Shown in pieces: positions 1-6,526 of a stretch of DNA of 24,703 nucleotides (position 1 is the first letter of the stretch; each line of letters begins with the position of its first letter). The position numbers and the translations under genes are program-made. The DNA is from Perlabentimonas sp046542995 (lineage in GTDB: Bacteria; Bacteroidota; Bacteroidia; Bacteroidales; Tenuifilaceae). Location of the stretch: positions 1 through 24,703 of the forward strand of contig JBKHAH010000051.1 of assembly GCA_046542995.1 (NCBI GenBank), written 5' to 3'. The notes under the pieces were generated by a model. That model ran no database searches. It was not told the origin of the DNA and was given only the letters and a program-made list of their open reading frames with translations.

Positions 1-19
1 GATAAGATTTTGTAACTAA

Positions 20-53
20 AAAAGAGGGTGCCAGTTTATGGACACCCTCTTTT
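20..53. terminator. Bidirectional Rho-independent terminator after the PiT gene
   Basis: An 11-bp perfect stem pairs 20-30 (AAAAGAGGGTG) with 43-53 (CACCCTCTTTT), with a further CC/GG pairing inside it. The A-run on the left and the T-run on the right give a U-tract on either strand. It lies about 27 bases past the stop codon of the minus-strand phosphate transporter and can also stop transcription entering from the left. Confidence 0.85.
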
Positions 54-79
54 CTCTTTTTACAGCCAATATAACCTAA

Positions 80-2329
80 TTAATGGCCATTCTTTTTAAG
101 AAAATCCCTTTGCGATTTTAGCACATTTACTGAATGTAAAAGGATGTTCTTTGTTTCTGTAAGGAGGTTAAAAACTATAAGACTATTTTTAGTTCCAACT
201 TTCTCAGCCTTTATAAGTTTAATCTGCATCCGCTTTATCTTTTCCAAATCATCAATAATACTAGTACTTAAATTAATAACTACGTCCAACTCATTGAAGG
301 CTCCAGTTCTTGTTATTTCTTTAATCTCCATAAAAAGGTTACTGATTTTACCACTTACATCTAAAAGAACCTTCTCTTGCTCTGGTATAGTTGTTGGATG
401 GTTATTCTCTAAATGCTCATAAATTGGTTCTGTTATAAAATTCAGGCAATGAGCAATTTCTCTTAAATAATCGAGTATCTGTACGTAATGATGGCCAGTA
501 TCAATTGAATCCTTCTTGAGTTTCTTGAGGGTTAGATAAACGTCCTTCTTAAGTTCCTTGGTATATTTATTGATCTCCTTTACCCTTTTACGGGTTTTTT
601 TTAACCGTTTCCTATCCTCGTGTATAAAACCAACTATTATATCGCTAAGCGATTCTGCAACATTCTCAAAGGTTCTTGAAATATTGCCAGAACATTCCTG
701 CATAACACCCTCCTCAGTCCACTCTTTGGATAGCTTTTGCTCCTCGTTTTTCCTCCCCTCGCTCCTACGTTTATGAATTAGGGTGGTTTTAATCATAAGT
801 GCAAAAGCAACAACAATTGCCACAACAGCAACAATTAACCCTCCCCAACTAATTAGCAGAGCTATTACAAATGCAATCGTGAAGGCAGTAAAGGCAGTAA
901 AAAACCATCCTCCAATAACAGTTATCACTCCTGTAATTCGATACACAGCGCTATCCCTCCCCCACGATCTATCGGCAAACGACGTTCCCATAGCCACCAT
1001 AAAAGTAACATAGGTTGTAGATAGTGGCAACTTAAATGATGTAGCAAAAGCAATAAGAATACTGGCAACAAACATGTTTACCGACGCGCGAAGCTGATCA
1101 AAGGAAGAATCGTCCTTTTTAATGCGCTTTCGCCTTTTGTACAATGAGTCGTCAAACCTTTTATCGATAAATTTGAAAAACCTTTTTGGAAGAACTAGCT
1201 TTAAAAAGTTGGAAATATCTCTTGTTTTCCGAACCAGAGTGCGTGCAAAAAGAGAGGAAGGGAAACGCTCTGAACCCTCATTCTGTCTGGCCAAATCAAC
1301 CTCAGTTTGCGTTACTGAATGAGCTTTCTTTGAGAAAATCAAAGCACCAATCATTATTAAACCAGCACCAGCCAGAAAGTAGGTTGGGGTACGAACAGGA
1401 TCAAGCAACGATTCCATTGTATAGGAATTCGGATCAATTGTCGCATCTGCCATGAAAAGTTTAAGAGAATCGAATCCGGCTAACGGAACCCCAATAAAAT
1501 TAACCAGATCGTTACCAGCAAATGCCATGGCAATGGAGAATGTTCCAATGAGAACAATAACCCTAAATATATTCACTTTAAAAAGTGAAATAAGTAGTTG
1601 GGATATTATGGCAAACCCTACAAAACAAACAGCAAGTATTAAGGTGGTATTACTTCCAATCCAGTCAATAACATTAGGGGTCATAAACGATGCCCCTTTT
1701 GCTCCTTTCACCAGGAGGAAATAAACAATTGAGGTAATAGCAATACTCCCCCAAATTGCACCAAAGTATGGCATGTTCCTCTCAAAATTAAATGTAAACA
1801 GAATTCGAGATAAGAATTGAACCAAGGCACCCACGCTAAACGCAAAAACAACTGACAAAAGAATTCCCGATATTATGGTTAGCGTTCTGGCTGAGTTTAT
1901 ATAATTCCCCAAATCCTGAACAGCATCGGGCGATGAATAAATCTTATATAACGAGACGGCCACTGCCGCTCCAAGCAACTCAAATATTATTGAAACTGTT
2001 GTAGATGTTGGCAACCCAAATGTATTAAAAGCATCAAGCAGAATAATATCAGTAATCATTACTGCCAGAAAAATCACCATTATCTCGTTAAAGTAAAACT
2101 GATCGGGATGAAAAACTCCGCTTCGTGCAACCTCCATCATTCCACTTGAGAAAGTTGCTCCTAACAATACTCCTACCCCAGCAATAGCAAGAATTACTTT
2201 ATACGAAGCAACTTTTGATCCTATGGCCGAATTTAAAAAGTTCACTGCATCATTTCCAACACCAACAATCAAATCGGAAATTGCCAGAATAAATAATGCA
2301 GCAATAAAAAACAAATAAATATTATCCAC
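80..2329 (-). CDS. PiT-family inorganic phosphate transporter with C-terminal PhoU-like domain
   Basis: A predicted inner-membrane carrier taking up phosphate with a cation (PHO4/PiT family). The N-terminal half has the PiT signature GVGNDAVNF near residue 23 and the DAFNTFGLPTSTT segment. The inverted second half repeats it with AGNDLVNF and the FKLPLSTTYVT segment. Many hydrophobic helices run to about residue 520. The last 200 residues are soluble, helical and Lys/Glu-rich, like the PhoU/DUF47 domain fused to many Bacteroidota PiT proteins, probably regulatory. At 749 residues it is long for PiT because of this fusion. The start is GTG; an in-frame TAG lies two codons upstream, so no earlier start exists. 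It is divergent from arsR, which is notable because arsenate is a phosphate mimic. Family assignment is firm; exact ion coupling cannot be read from sequence. Confidence 0.93.
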   Translation of the reverse strand: MDNIYLFFIAALFILAISDLIVGVGNDAVNFLNSAIGSKVASYKVILAIAGVGVLLGATFSSGMMEVARSGVFHPDQFYFNEIMVIFLAVMITDIILLDAFNTFGLPTSTTVSIIFELLGAAVAVSLYKIYSSPDAVQDLGNYINSARTLTIISGILLSVVFAFSVGALVQFLSRILFTFNFERNMPYFGAIWGSIAITSIVYFLLVKGAKGASFMTPNVIDWIGSNTTLILAVCFVGFAIISQLLISLFKVNIFRVIVLIGTFSIAMAFAGNDLVNFIGVPLAGFDSLKLFMADATIDPNSYTMESLLDPVRTPTYFLAGAGLIMIGALIFSKKAHSVTQTEVDLARQNEGSERFPSSLFARTLVRKTRDISNFLKLVLPKRFFKFIDKRFDDSLYKRRKRIKKDDSSFDQLRASVNMFVASILIAFATSFKLPLSTTYVTFMVAMGTSFADRSWGRDSAVYRITGVITVIGGWFFTAFTAFTIAFVIALLISWGGLIVAVVAIVVAFALMIKTTLIHKRRSEGRKNEEQKLSKEWTEEGVMQECSGNISRTFENVAESLSDIIVGFIHEDRKRLKKTRKRVKEINKYTKELKKDVYLTLKKLKKDSIDTGHHYVQILDYLREIAHCLNFITEPIYEHLENNHPTTIPEQEKVLLDVSGKISNLFMEIKEITRTGAFNELDVVINLSTSIIDDLEKIKRMQIKLIKAEKVGTKNSLIVFNLLTETKNILLHSVNVLKSQRDFLKKNGH

Positions 2330-2360
2330 TTCCTAATAATTAACTTAAATGAAACGATGG

Positions 2361-2390
2361 CAAAAGTACCACCTGTATCTTAAATTTCAA
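2361..2390 (-). promoter_or_regulatory. Bacteroidota-type promoter of the PiT gene
   Basis: On the minus strand the -7 element TACTTTTG (2361-2368) matches TAnnTTTG exactly. A TTG -33 box (2388-2390) lies 19 bases upstream. The predicted transcript starts about 30 bases before the GTG start codon. Confidence 0.6.
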
Positions 2391-2506
2391 TTAACCTAGT
2401 GTTATTTTAATGTTAACTTGCGGCCTACGAAAATCATTACAACCCTATATACATGAGAGTTATAAAACGCACAGAATAAAGCAGCGTGAAAATTAATTCT
2501 ATACAT

Positions 2507-2544
2507 TTTGAAAACAAATCACAATGTCGTATGTTTGCGACATT
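2507..2544 (+). promoter_or_regulatory. arsR promoter with operator palindrome around the -7 box
   Basis: A -33 box TTTG (2507-2510), a 19-base spacer and the -7 element TATGTTTG (2530-2537) match the Bacteroidota sigma-A consensus. The -7 box is exactly the 8-base spacer of a perfect 7-bp inverted repeat, AATGTCG (2523-2529) and CGACATT (2538-2544). A dimeric ArsR repressor bound there would block RNA polymerase directly, so this is the likely operator for the ars operon. The predicted transcription start lies only about 10-15 bases before the arsR start codon. Box matches are seen; the operator role is inferred. Confidence 0.72.
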
Positions 2545-2551
2545 AAACATA

Positions 2552-2899
2552 ATGGCCATGAATAAGTCAGATAAATTTAATGAAGAGCTACAAGAGCTGG
2601 CAAGGTTTGCAAGGGTTATTTCACACCCGGCAAGGCTTGCTATCCTCAAATTTCTGTCTGAATCTCAAGCCTGCATTTCTGGTGATATCTCAGAATTCCT
2701 CCCTCTGAGTCGAACTACCGTTTCTCAACATCTTAAAGAGCTAAGGGATATGGGGTTAATACAAGGAAGCATTGATGGTCTTAAAATTAACTATTGCCTT
2801 AATGCCACAGGTCTTAAACGCTTTTCAAACCTTTTCAACCTGTTCTTTTCTTCCATAAATTTTGAGGAATCTCTCTGCTCCTCTAAAAAGGATTGTTAA
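2552..2899 (+). CDS. arsR: ArsR-family winged-helix repressor
   Basis: A predicted dimeric metalloregulator that releases its operator when arsenite or another thiophilic metalloid binds. The winged helix-turn-helix is clear: ISHPARLAILKFL is helix one of the DNA-binding domain, and LPLSRTTVSQHLKELRDMG is the recognition helix region. The classical paired-Cys ELCVCDL motif is not intact: a single Cys sits in SQACISGD, and two more lie at the C-terminus (LCSSKKDC), which could form an alternative sensing site. An in-frame GTG at 2486 would add 22 residues, but the promoter and operator lie inside that stretch, so ATG 2552 (or ATG 2558) is the start; length 115 residues from 2552. It is the first gene of the ars operon, 18 bases before arsC. 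Confidence 0.88.
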   Translation: MAMNKSDKFNEELQELARFARVISHPARLAILKFLSESQACISGDISEFLPLSRTTVSQHLKELRDMGLIQGSIDGLKINYCLNATGLKRFSNLFNLFFSSINFEESLCSSKKDC

Positions 2900-2917
2900 A
2901 TAACAAAATAATATAAC

Positions 2918-3364
2918 ATGAAAATTCTAATTCTTTGCACCGGAAACTCCTGCCGCAGCCAGATGGCTGAGGGTTTTCTAAAATCGTTCGACGATTCAAT
3001 TGAGGTTTATTCCGCAGGAACCGAGCCCGCAAGTCAGGTTCACCCTTTGGCCATTAAGGCCATGGATGAGACAGGCATAGATATTTCAAAAAACAAGCCC
3101 AAAAAAGTTGACCAATTCCTAAGCGAGTGTTTCAACTTTGTAATTACCGTATGTGGTGGAGCAAACGAAAGCTGCCCTGCATTTACAGGCAAGGTTGAGA
3201 ATCGTTGGCATATTGGTTTCGACGACCCTGCCGATGCAACAGGTACTGAGGAGGAGCAAATGGAGGAGTTCCGTCGCATTCGCGATGAGATAGCCGAAGG
3301 CTTTGCAGGATTTTACAAATCTCAAATACGTAAGAGCGATGGATGCGGATGCTGCTGCGGATAG
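2918..3364 (+). CDS. arsC: Arsenate reductase, thioredoxin-coupled (low-molecular-weight phosphatase fold)
   Basis: Reduces arsenate to arsenite in the cytoplasm. The phosphate-binding loop CTGNSCRS holds the nucleophile Cys7 with Cys12 and Arg13. Cys79 and Cys86 in TVCGGANESC complete the disulfide relay, at the same spacings as Cys10, Cys15, Cys82 and Cys89 of the Staphylococcus aureus thioredoxin-linked ArsC. The DDPAD loop near residue 102 supplies the general acid. Length 148 is a little above the family norm because of an unusual C-terminal tail, DGCGCCCG, with four cysteines in six residues. That tail is encoded in the 26-base overlap with the arsM start, where the same bases read MDADAAAD in the other frame. 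The CxxC thioredoxin-like protein downstream is a candidate reductant. Confidence 0.93.
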   Translation: MKILILCTGNSCRSQMAEGFLKSFDDSIEVYSAGTEPASQVHPLAIKAMDETGIDISKNKPKKVDQFLSECFNFVITVCGGANESCPAFTGKVENRWHIGFDDPADATGTEEEQMEEFRRIRDEIAEGFAGFYKSQIRKSDGCGCCCG

Positions 3365-4159
3365 CAACAGGTTAAAACAAATAGTGAAAGAGAAGTACTC
3401 TGGTATCGCTCTAAAAAACCAAAAATCTGGCTGCTGCAACTCATCCGGCTGTTGCAACGAGTCTGGCTTTAGCATGATTGGCAATGAGTATAAAAACATA
3501 GAGGGTCACAACCCCGATGCCGACCTTGGCCTGGGATGTGGCATACCAACCGATTTTGCTAACATAAAAGAGGGTGATGCCGTTTTAGATTTGGGCAGTG
3601 GAGCAGGCAACGATTGCTTTGTAGCTAGCTATATTGTTGACGAAACGGGGAAAGTAACCGGCATCGATTTTTCCGAAGAGATGCTTGCCAAGGCAAATGA
3701 GAACATGAAAAAACTGGATTACAGTAACGTCACATTTGTTAAGGGCGATATTGAGGAGATGCCTTTGGATAGTAACCAGTTTGATGTTGTTATTTCAAAC
3801 TGTGTACTTAACCTGGTGCCCGACAAAAAAAGGCTTTTGCCGAGATTTTCAGATTGTTAAAGTCAGGTGGGCATTTCTGCGTATCGGATGTGGTGATAAA
3901 AGGTGAACTACCCAAAAAGTTAAAAACCGATGCCGAGATGTATGCTGGATGCGTGTCGGGAGCATCATCAATAGATGAGTATCTGGAGATAATTAAACGT
4001 TCAGGTTTCTCAAATATTTCTGTTCACAAGCAGCAAAAAATTGAAATTCCAGTAAATATCCTTAGAAATTATCTTGATGAGTCTGAAATTAAAAGTTTTA
4101 AATTGGACGATATAGGGATTTTCTCAATTACAGTAAGTGGGAAAAAAAGTAATTGCTAA
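3339..4159 (+). pseudogene. arsM: Arsenite S-adenosylmethionine methyltransferase, frameshifted in an A7 run
   Basis: Would methylate arsenite using SAM. The first frame (3339-3860) has a Cys-rich start (GCCNSSGCCNE), the GLGCGIP motif, SAM-binding motif LDLGSGAGND and VVISNCVLNLVPDKK, then runs into an early stop. The second frame carries on from about 3842 (GGHFCVSDVV, MYAGCVSGA) to 4159. Adding one A to the run at 3825-3831 joins the two into a 273-residue protein reading DKKKAFAEIFRLLKSGG, the usual family sequence. The three arsenic-binding cysteines of the family (Cys67, Cys155, Cys205 in the joined protein) are then all present. The gene may be a true recent pseudogene, an assembly error in the homopolymer, or rescued by slippage. 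ATG 3339 is preferred over the TTG at 3303; it overlaps arsC by 26 bases. Confidence 0.85.
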
Positions 4160-4200
4160 CCCAAACGCAAACTCATTTCTAACATTTAAAAAAGCAAAAA

Positions 4201-5295
4201 ATGAGCGAAAAACTTAAAGATGTAGTAATCACCGACAAGCCCAAAAAAACCATTGGGCTATTCGAAAAATACCTTACCATTTGGGTAGCACTTGGCATTC
4301 TTATTGGCATTGCCATTGGTCACTTTGCTGGCGATAGCATAGAAGTAATTAGAAACTTGGAGATTGCAAAGGTAAATATCCCTGTGGCAATCCTAATCTG
4401 GCTAATGATTTACCCCATGATGCTTCAGGTTGATTTCTTAAGTATAAAAAAAATTGGAAAAAAACCAAGAGGTGTAGTGTGGACCCTAATAATCAATTGG
4501 CTTATTAAGCCATTCACCATGGCATTCTTTGCATGGCTTTTCTTTACCCAATTGTATCAGGCATGGGTAAACCCTGAAGAGGCTTATTACTATATTGCAG
4601 GAGCTATTATTCTTGGAGCGGCACCCTGTACCGCGATGGTGTTTGTGTGGTCGTATCTTTCCGATGGCGACCCAAATTACACCCTTGTGCAGGTTTCTGT
4701 TAACGACATAATTATTCTTGTGGCATTTATTCCTATTGTAGGTTTGCTTTTGGAGTTAACCGGAGTAATGCTGCCCGATGTGGAGAAATTTAAGGTTCCC
4801 TATGATACTTTGGCTGCAAGTGTAATTGTTTTCGTGGTTGTTCCGTTGCTGGCGGGAGTTATAACCCAACGTGTTTTGTTAAAATCTCGTGGAAAAGAAT
4901 GGTTTAAAAATGTGTTTTTACCAAAACTCAAGCCAATTAGCATTGCAGCACTTCTGCTAACCCTTGTGTTGCTGTTTTCTTTTCAGGGATATAGAATAGT
5001 AGAACGCCCGCTGATTATATTGTTGATAGCTGTACCCCTGATTATACAGACCTATTTTATATTTTTTGTTGCCTGGTACGGAGGGAAAAGACTTAGGTTG
5101 CAGCATGCTGTGTGTGCACCAGCAGCAATGATTGGCGCAAGTAACTTCTTTGAGTTGGCTGTGGCTGTTGCCATTGCTCTATTTGGATTTGATGGCATTA
5201 AGGGAGGGGCAGCATTGGTTACTGTAGTGGGTGTGCTTGTTGAAGTCCCAGTTATGCTCTCGCTGGTGGCGTTTGCCAATAGAAAAAAGTACTAA
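4201..5295 (+). CDS. acr3: Acr3-type arsenite efflux permease
   Basis: Expels As(III) through the inner membrane, the final step of the pathway set up by ArsC. The 364-residue protein has about ten hydrophobic helices. It carries the Acr3 hallmark LGAAPCTAMVFVWSYLSDGD near residue 140, whose cysteine is needed for transport in characterised Acr3 proteins, followed by TLVQVSVNDIIIL. A second conserved block, APAAMIGASNFFELAVA, lies near residue 312. It belongs to the BART superfamily and is not related to the ArsB antiporters. It lies 41 bases after arsM, in the same transcription unit. Identification is firm. Confidence 0.95.
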   Translation: MSEKLKDVVITDKPKKTIGLFEKYLTIWVALGILIGIAIGHFAGDSIEVIRNLEIAKVNIPVAILIWLMIYPMMLQVDFLSIKKIGKKPRGVVWTLIINWLIKPFTMAFFAWLFFTQLYQAWVNPEEAYYYIAGAIILGAAPCTAMVFVWSYLSDGDPNYTLVQVSVNDIIILVAFIPIVGLLLELTGVMLPDVEKFKVPYDTLAASVIVFVVVPLLAGVITQRVLLKSRGKEWFKNVFLPKLKPISIAALLLTLVLLFSFQGYRIVERPLIILLIAVPLIIQTYFIFFVAWYGGKRLRLQHAVCAPAAMIGASNFFELAVAVAIALFGFDGIKGGAALVTVVGVLVEVPVMLSLVAFANRKKY

Positions 5296-5349
5296 GCTTA
5301 TTAAATACCGAACTATCATAAACATTTTTTGTTCCTTTGTAAGAAAAAC

Positions 5350-5790
5350 ATGACTATGAAAACATCAGAGACACCTAAACACCAAGACTTTACGCTACAA
5401 AACGTAAAGCATTGCGAACCAAATGAAGCTGCAATTGCCCTTGCCAATTCTAATGCAATACTTGTTGATGTTAGGGAGCAAGAGGAGTTGGATATTATAC
5501 AGTTCGACACGGAGCAGATTAAACATTTCCCTCTTTCAAATATTGTTGACACATTCGAGCAAATACCAAAGGACGTTCCACTTATTATTGCCTGTAACAA
5601 TGGTATTAGGAGCGTAAAGGTTGTTAATCTTCTGCACATACAAGGTTTCAATAACGTAACTAATCTCGATGGTGGTATTTTACAATGGCACAGAGATGGA
5701 TTGCCATTAATTTTAAGGAAGGATATTGTTGATGCGGGCGAACACTGTGGCGATGGCAGTTCCGGCTGTGGTTGCTGCGGAGGGCATTAA
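5350..5790 (+). CDS. Single-domain rhodanese with Cys-rich C-terminal tail
   Basis: A predicted sulfurtransferase of 146 residues. The rhodanese fold is shown by AILVDVREQEE near residue 36, the active-site loop CNNGIRS with Cys82 as the persulfide carrier, and NLDGGILQWHRDGLPL. After the domain comes a tail ending CGDGSSGCGCCGGH, which is not part of the rhodanese fold and resembles the tails of ArsC and of the next gene product. ATG 5350 was chosen (ATG 5356 is an alternative); the TTG at 5329 lies in an apparent leader. Rhodaneses occur in many bacterial arsenic clusters, but their partner is not established. Here it may move sulfur to, or reduce, thiol sites in arsenic-handling proteins; that role is inference. 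Confidence 0.85.
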   Translation: MTMKTSETPKHQDFTLQNVKHCEPNEAAIALANSNAILVDVREQEELDIIQFDTEQIKHFPLSNIVDTFEQIPKDVPLIIACNNGIRSVKVVNLLHIQGFNNVTNLDGGILQWHRDGLPLILRKDIVDAGEHCGDGSSGCGCCGGH

Positions 5791-5792
5791 GA

Positions 5793-5824
5793 AATGATTA
5801 ATGTGTAAGGACTAATGATTAATG
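5793..5824. repeat. 11-bp direct repeat in an A+T-rich spacer
   Basis: AATGATTAATG occurs at 5793-5803 and again at 5814-5824, with a period of 21 bases. A further related GAAATGA block follows at about 5825. It fills the 66-base gap between the rhodanese and the 73-residue gene. No promoter box is evident within it. Confidence 0.6.
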
Positions 5825-5856
5825 AGAAATGAATCACAATCAACAAAAAACTTAAA

Positions 5857-6078
5857 ATGCCAACTTTCTACTGTAAACCCTGCGACTTAAGGTTTGAAGC
5901 CCAAGGAACTAAACAAGAATGGAATGACCCAACCTACGGCCCATGCAGCAAGTTAACTGCTAATTGCCCTGAGGATGGTAAAGAGTGCAACGAGTATCAA
6001 CCTCCAAAGCAATCAAAAGAAACAACAATGCCTGCTGCTCCAGCATGTGGTATGCAGGGAGGATGCTGCGGGTGCTGA
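5857..6078 (+). CDS. Small Cys-rich protein with putative zinc ribbon and CGC tail
   Basis: I do not recognise this 73-residue protein. The N-terminus has a CxxC knuckle (FYCKPCDLRF) followed by cysteines in GPCSK, NCPED and KECNEY, which together could form one zinc- or metalloid-binding site. A flexible Pro/Gln/Lys stretch follows, then a tail CGMQGGCCGC. Ten of 73 residues are cysteine. There is no signal peptide or membrane segment, so it should be cytoplasmic. It shares direction with the ars genes and starts 66 bases after the rhodanese. Possible roles are a metallothionein-like arsenite buffer or a partner handing As(III) to Acr3 or ArsM; both are guesses from composition and location. 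Confidence 0.75.
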   Translation: MPTFYCKPCDLRFEAQGTKQEWNDPTYGPCSKLTANCPEDGKECNEYQPPKQSKETTMPAAPACGMQGGCCGC

Positions 6079-6156
6079 GAGTAGGAACAAAGAATAACGA
6101 ATCCTGAACTCAGAGTCTTGAACATAGAAGTGGAACTAAAACAAACAATCTTTGGA

Positions 6157-6216
6157 GGTTAGGAATAGTAAAACGATTGGGAAAGTAGAAACTTTGAATC
6201 GTTATATATCCTAGCC
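6157..6216 (+). repeat. Nested inverted repeat in the ars cluster spacer
   Basis: Three stems nest within 60 bases. GGTTAGGA (6157-6164) pairs with TCCTAGCC (6209-6216) using one G-U; AACGATT (6172-6178) pairs with AATCGTT (6197-6203); AAAGT (6182-6186) pairs with ACTTT (6191-6195). No U-tract follows, so a simple terminator is unlikely. It occupies the 210-base gap between the 73-residue gene and the thioredoxin-like gene. It could be an mRNA processing or stability element, or a remnant of a dispersed palindromic repeat. Confidence 0.55.
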
Positions 6217-6230
6217 CCACCTACTTCATC

Positions 6231-6248
6231 ATTCGAGATTCGAGATTC
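6231..6248. repeat. 7-bp tandem repeat (ATTCGAG)
   Basis: ATTCGAG is repeated twice and followed by a partial ATTC, within a stretch that continues TTCATTC. The GATTCG unit is complementary to CGAATC at 6098-6103 on the far side of the hairpin at 6157-6216, so the whole gap is loosely palindromic. Confidence 0.5.
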
Positions 6249-6288
6249 TTCATTCAAACACGTTTAATCAATTAACAAACCCACAACT

Positions 6289-6525
6289 ATGGAAATTATA
6301 ATTCTAGGTCCTGGCTGCACCAACTGCCTTCGCCTTGAAGAGATGTGCCGTGAAGTTGTAGCCGAACTTGGCGTTAATGCCAATATTCAGAAAATAACCG
6401 ATGTTAATCGTTTTGCCGATTACGGCGTATGGTTATCACCCGGTTTAATAATTAACGGTCAACATAAACTACAAGGGAAAATGCCTACCTTAGCTACTCT
6501 AAAGGGATGGGTTAAGAACGCATAA
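6289..6525 (+). CDS. Small thioredoxin-like protein (redox-active disulfide type)
   Basis: A 78-residue cytoplasmic protein with the compact thioredoxin fold seen in the archaeal and bacterial redox-active disulfide family. The active-site motif is GPGCTNC, with Cys10 and Cys13 after the first strand. The cis-proline region is WLSPGLIINGQ near residue 49, and the C-terminal helix ends TLKGWVKNA. Members of this family often lie beside arsenic genes or permeases. It may reduce ArsC or the rhodaneses, but it is shorter than thioredoxin and its partner cannot be read from sequence. It ends one base before the next ATG, so the two genes are translationally linked. Confidence 0.85.
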   Translation: MEIIILGPGCTNCLRLEEMCREVVAELGVNANIQKITDVNRFADYGVWLSPGLIINGQHKLQGKMPTLATLKGWVKNA

Positions 6526-6526
6526 A

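Noticed and set aside
2486..2551. GTG start giving a longer ArsR
   Set aside because: The -33 and -7 boxes and the operator lie inside this extension, and the extra residues do not resemble ArsR proteins.
3119..3499. Antisense open frame of 126 codons over arsC-arsM
   Set aside because: A shadow of two well-supported genes, with no start signals or family resemblance.
3815..3870. Classical dnaX-like -1 ribosomal frameshift in arsM
   Set aside because: The frame is C AAA AAA AGG rather than A AAA AAG, and no upstream SD or clear downstream stem is visible; homopolymer error or mutation is simpler.
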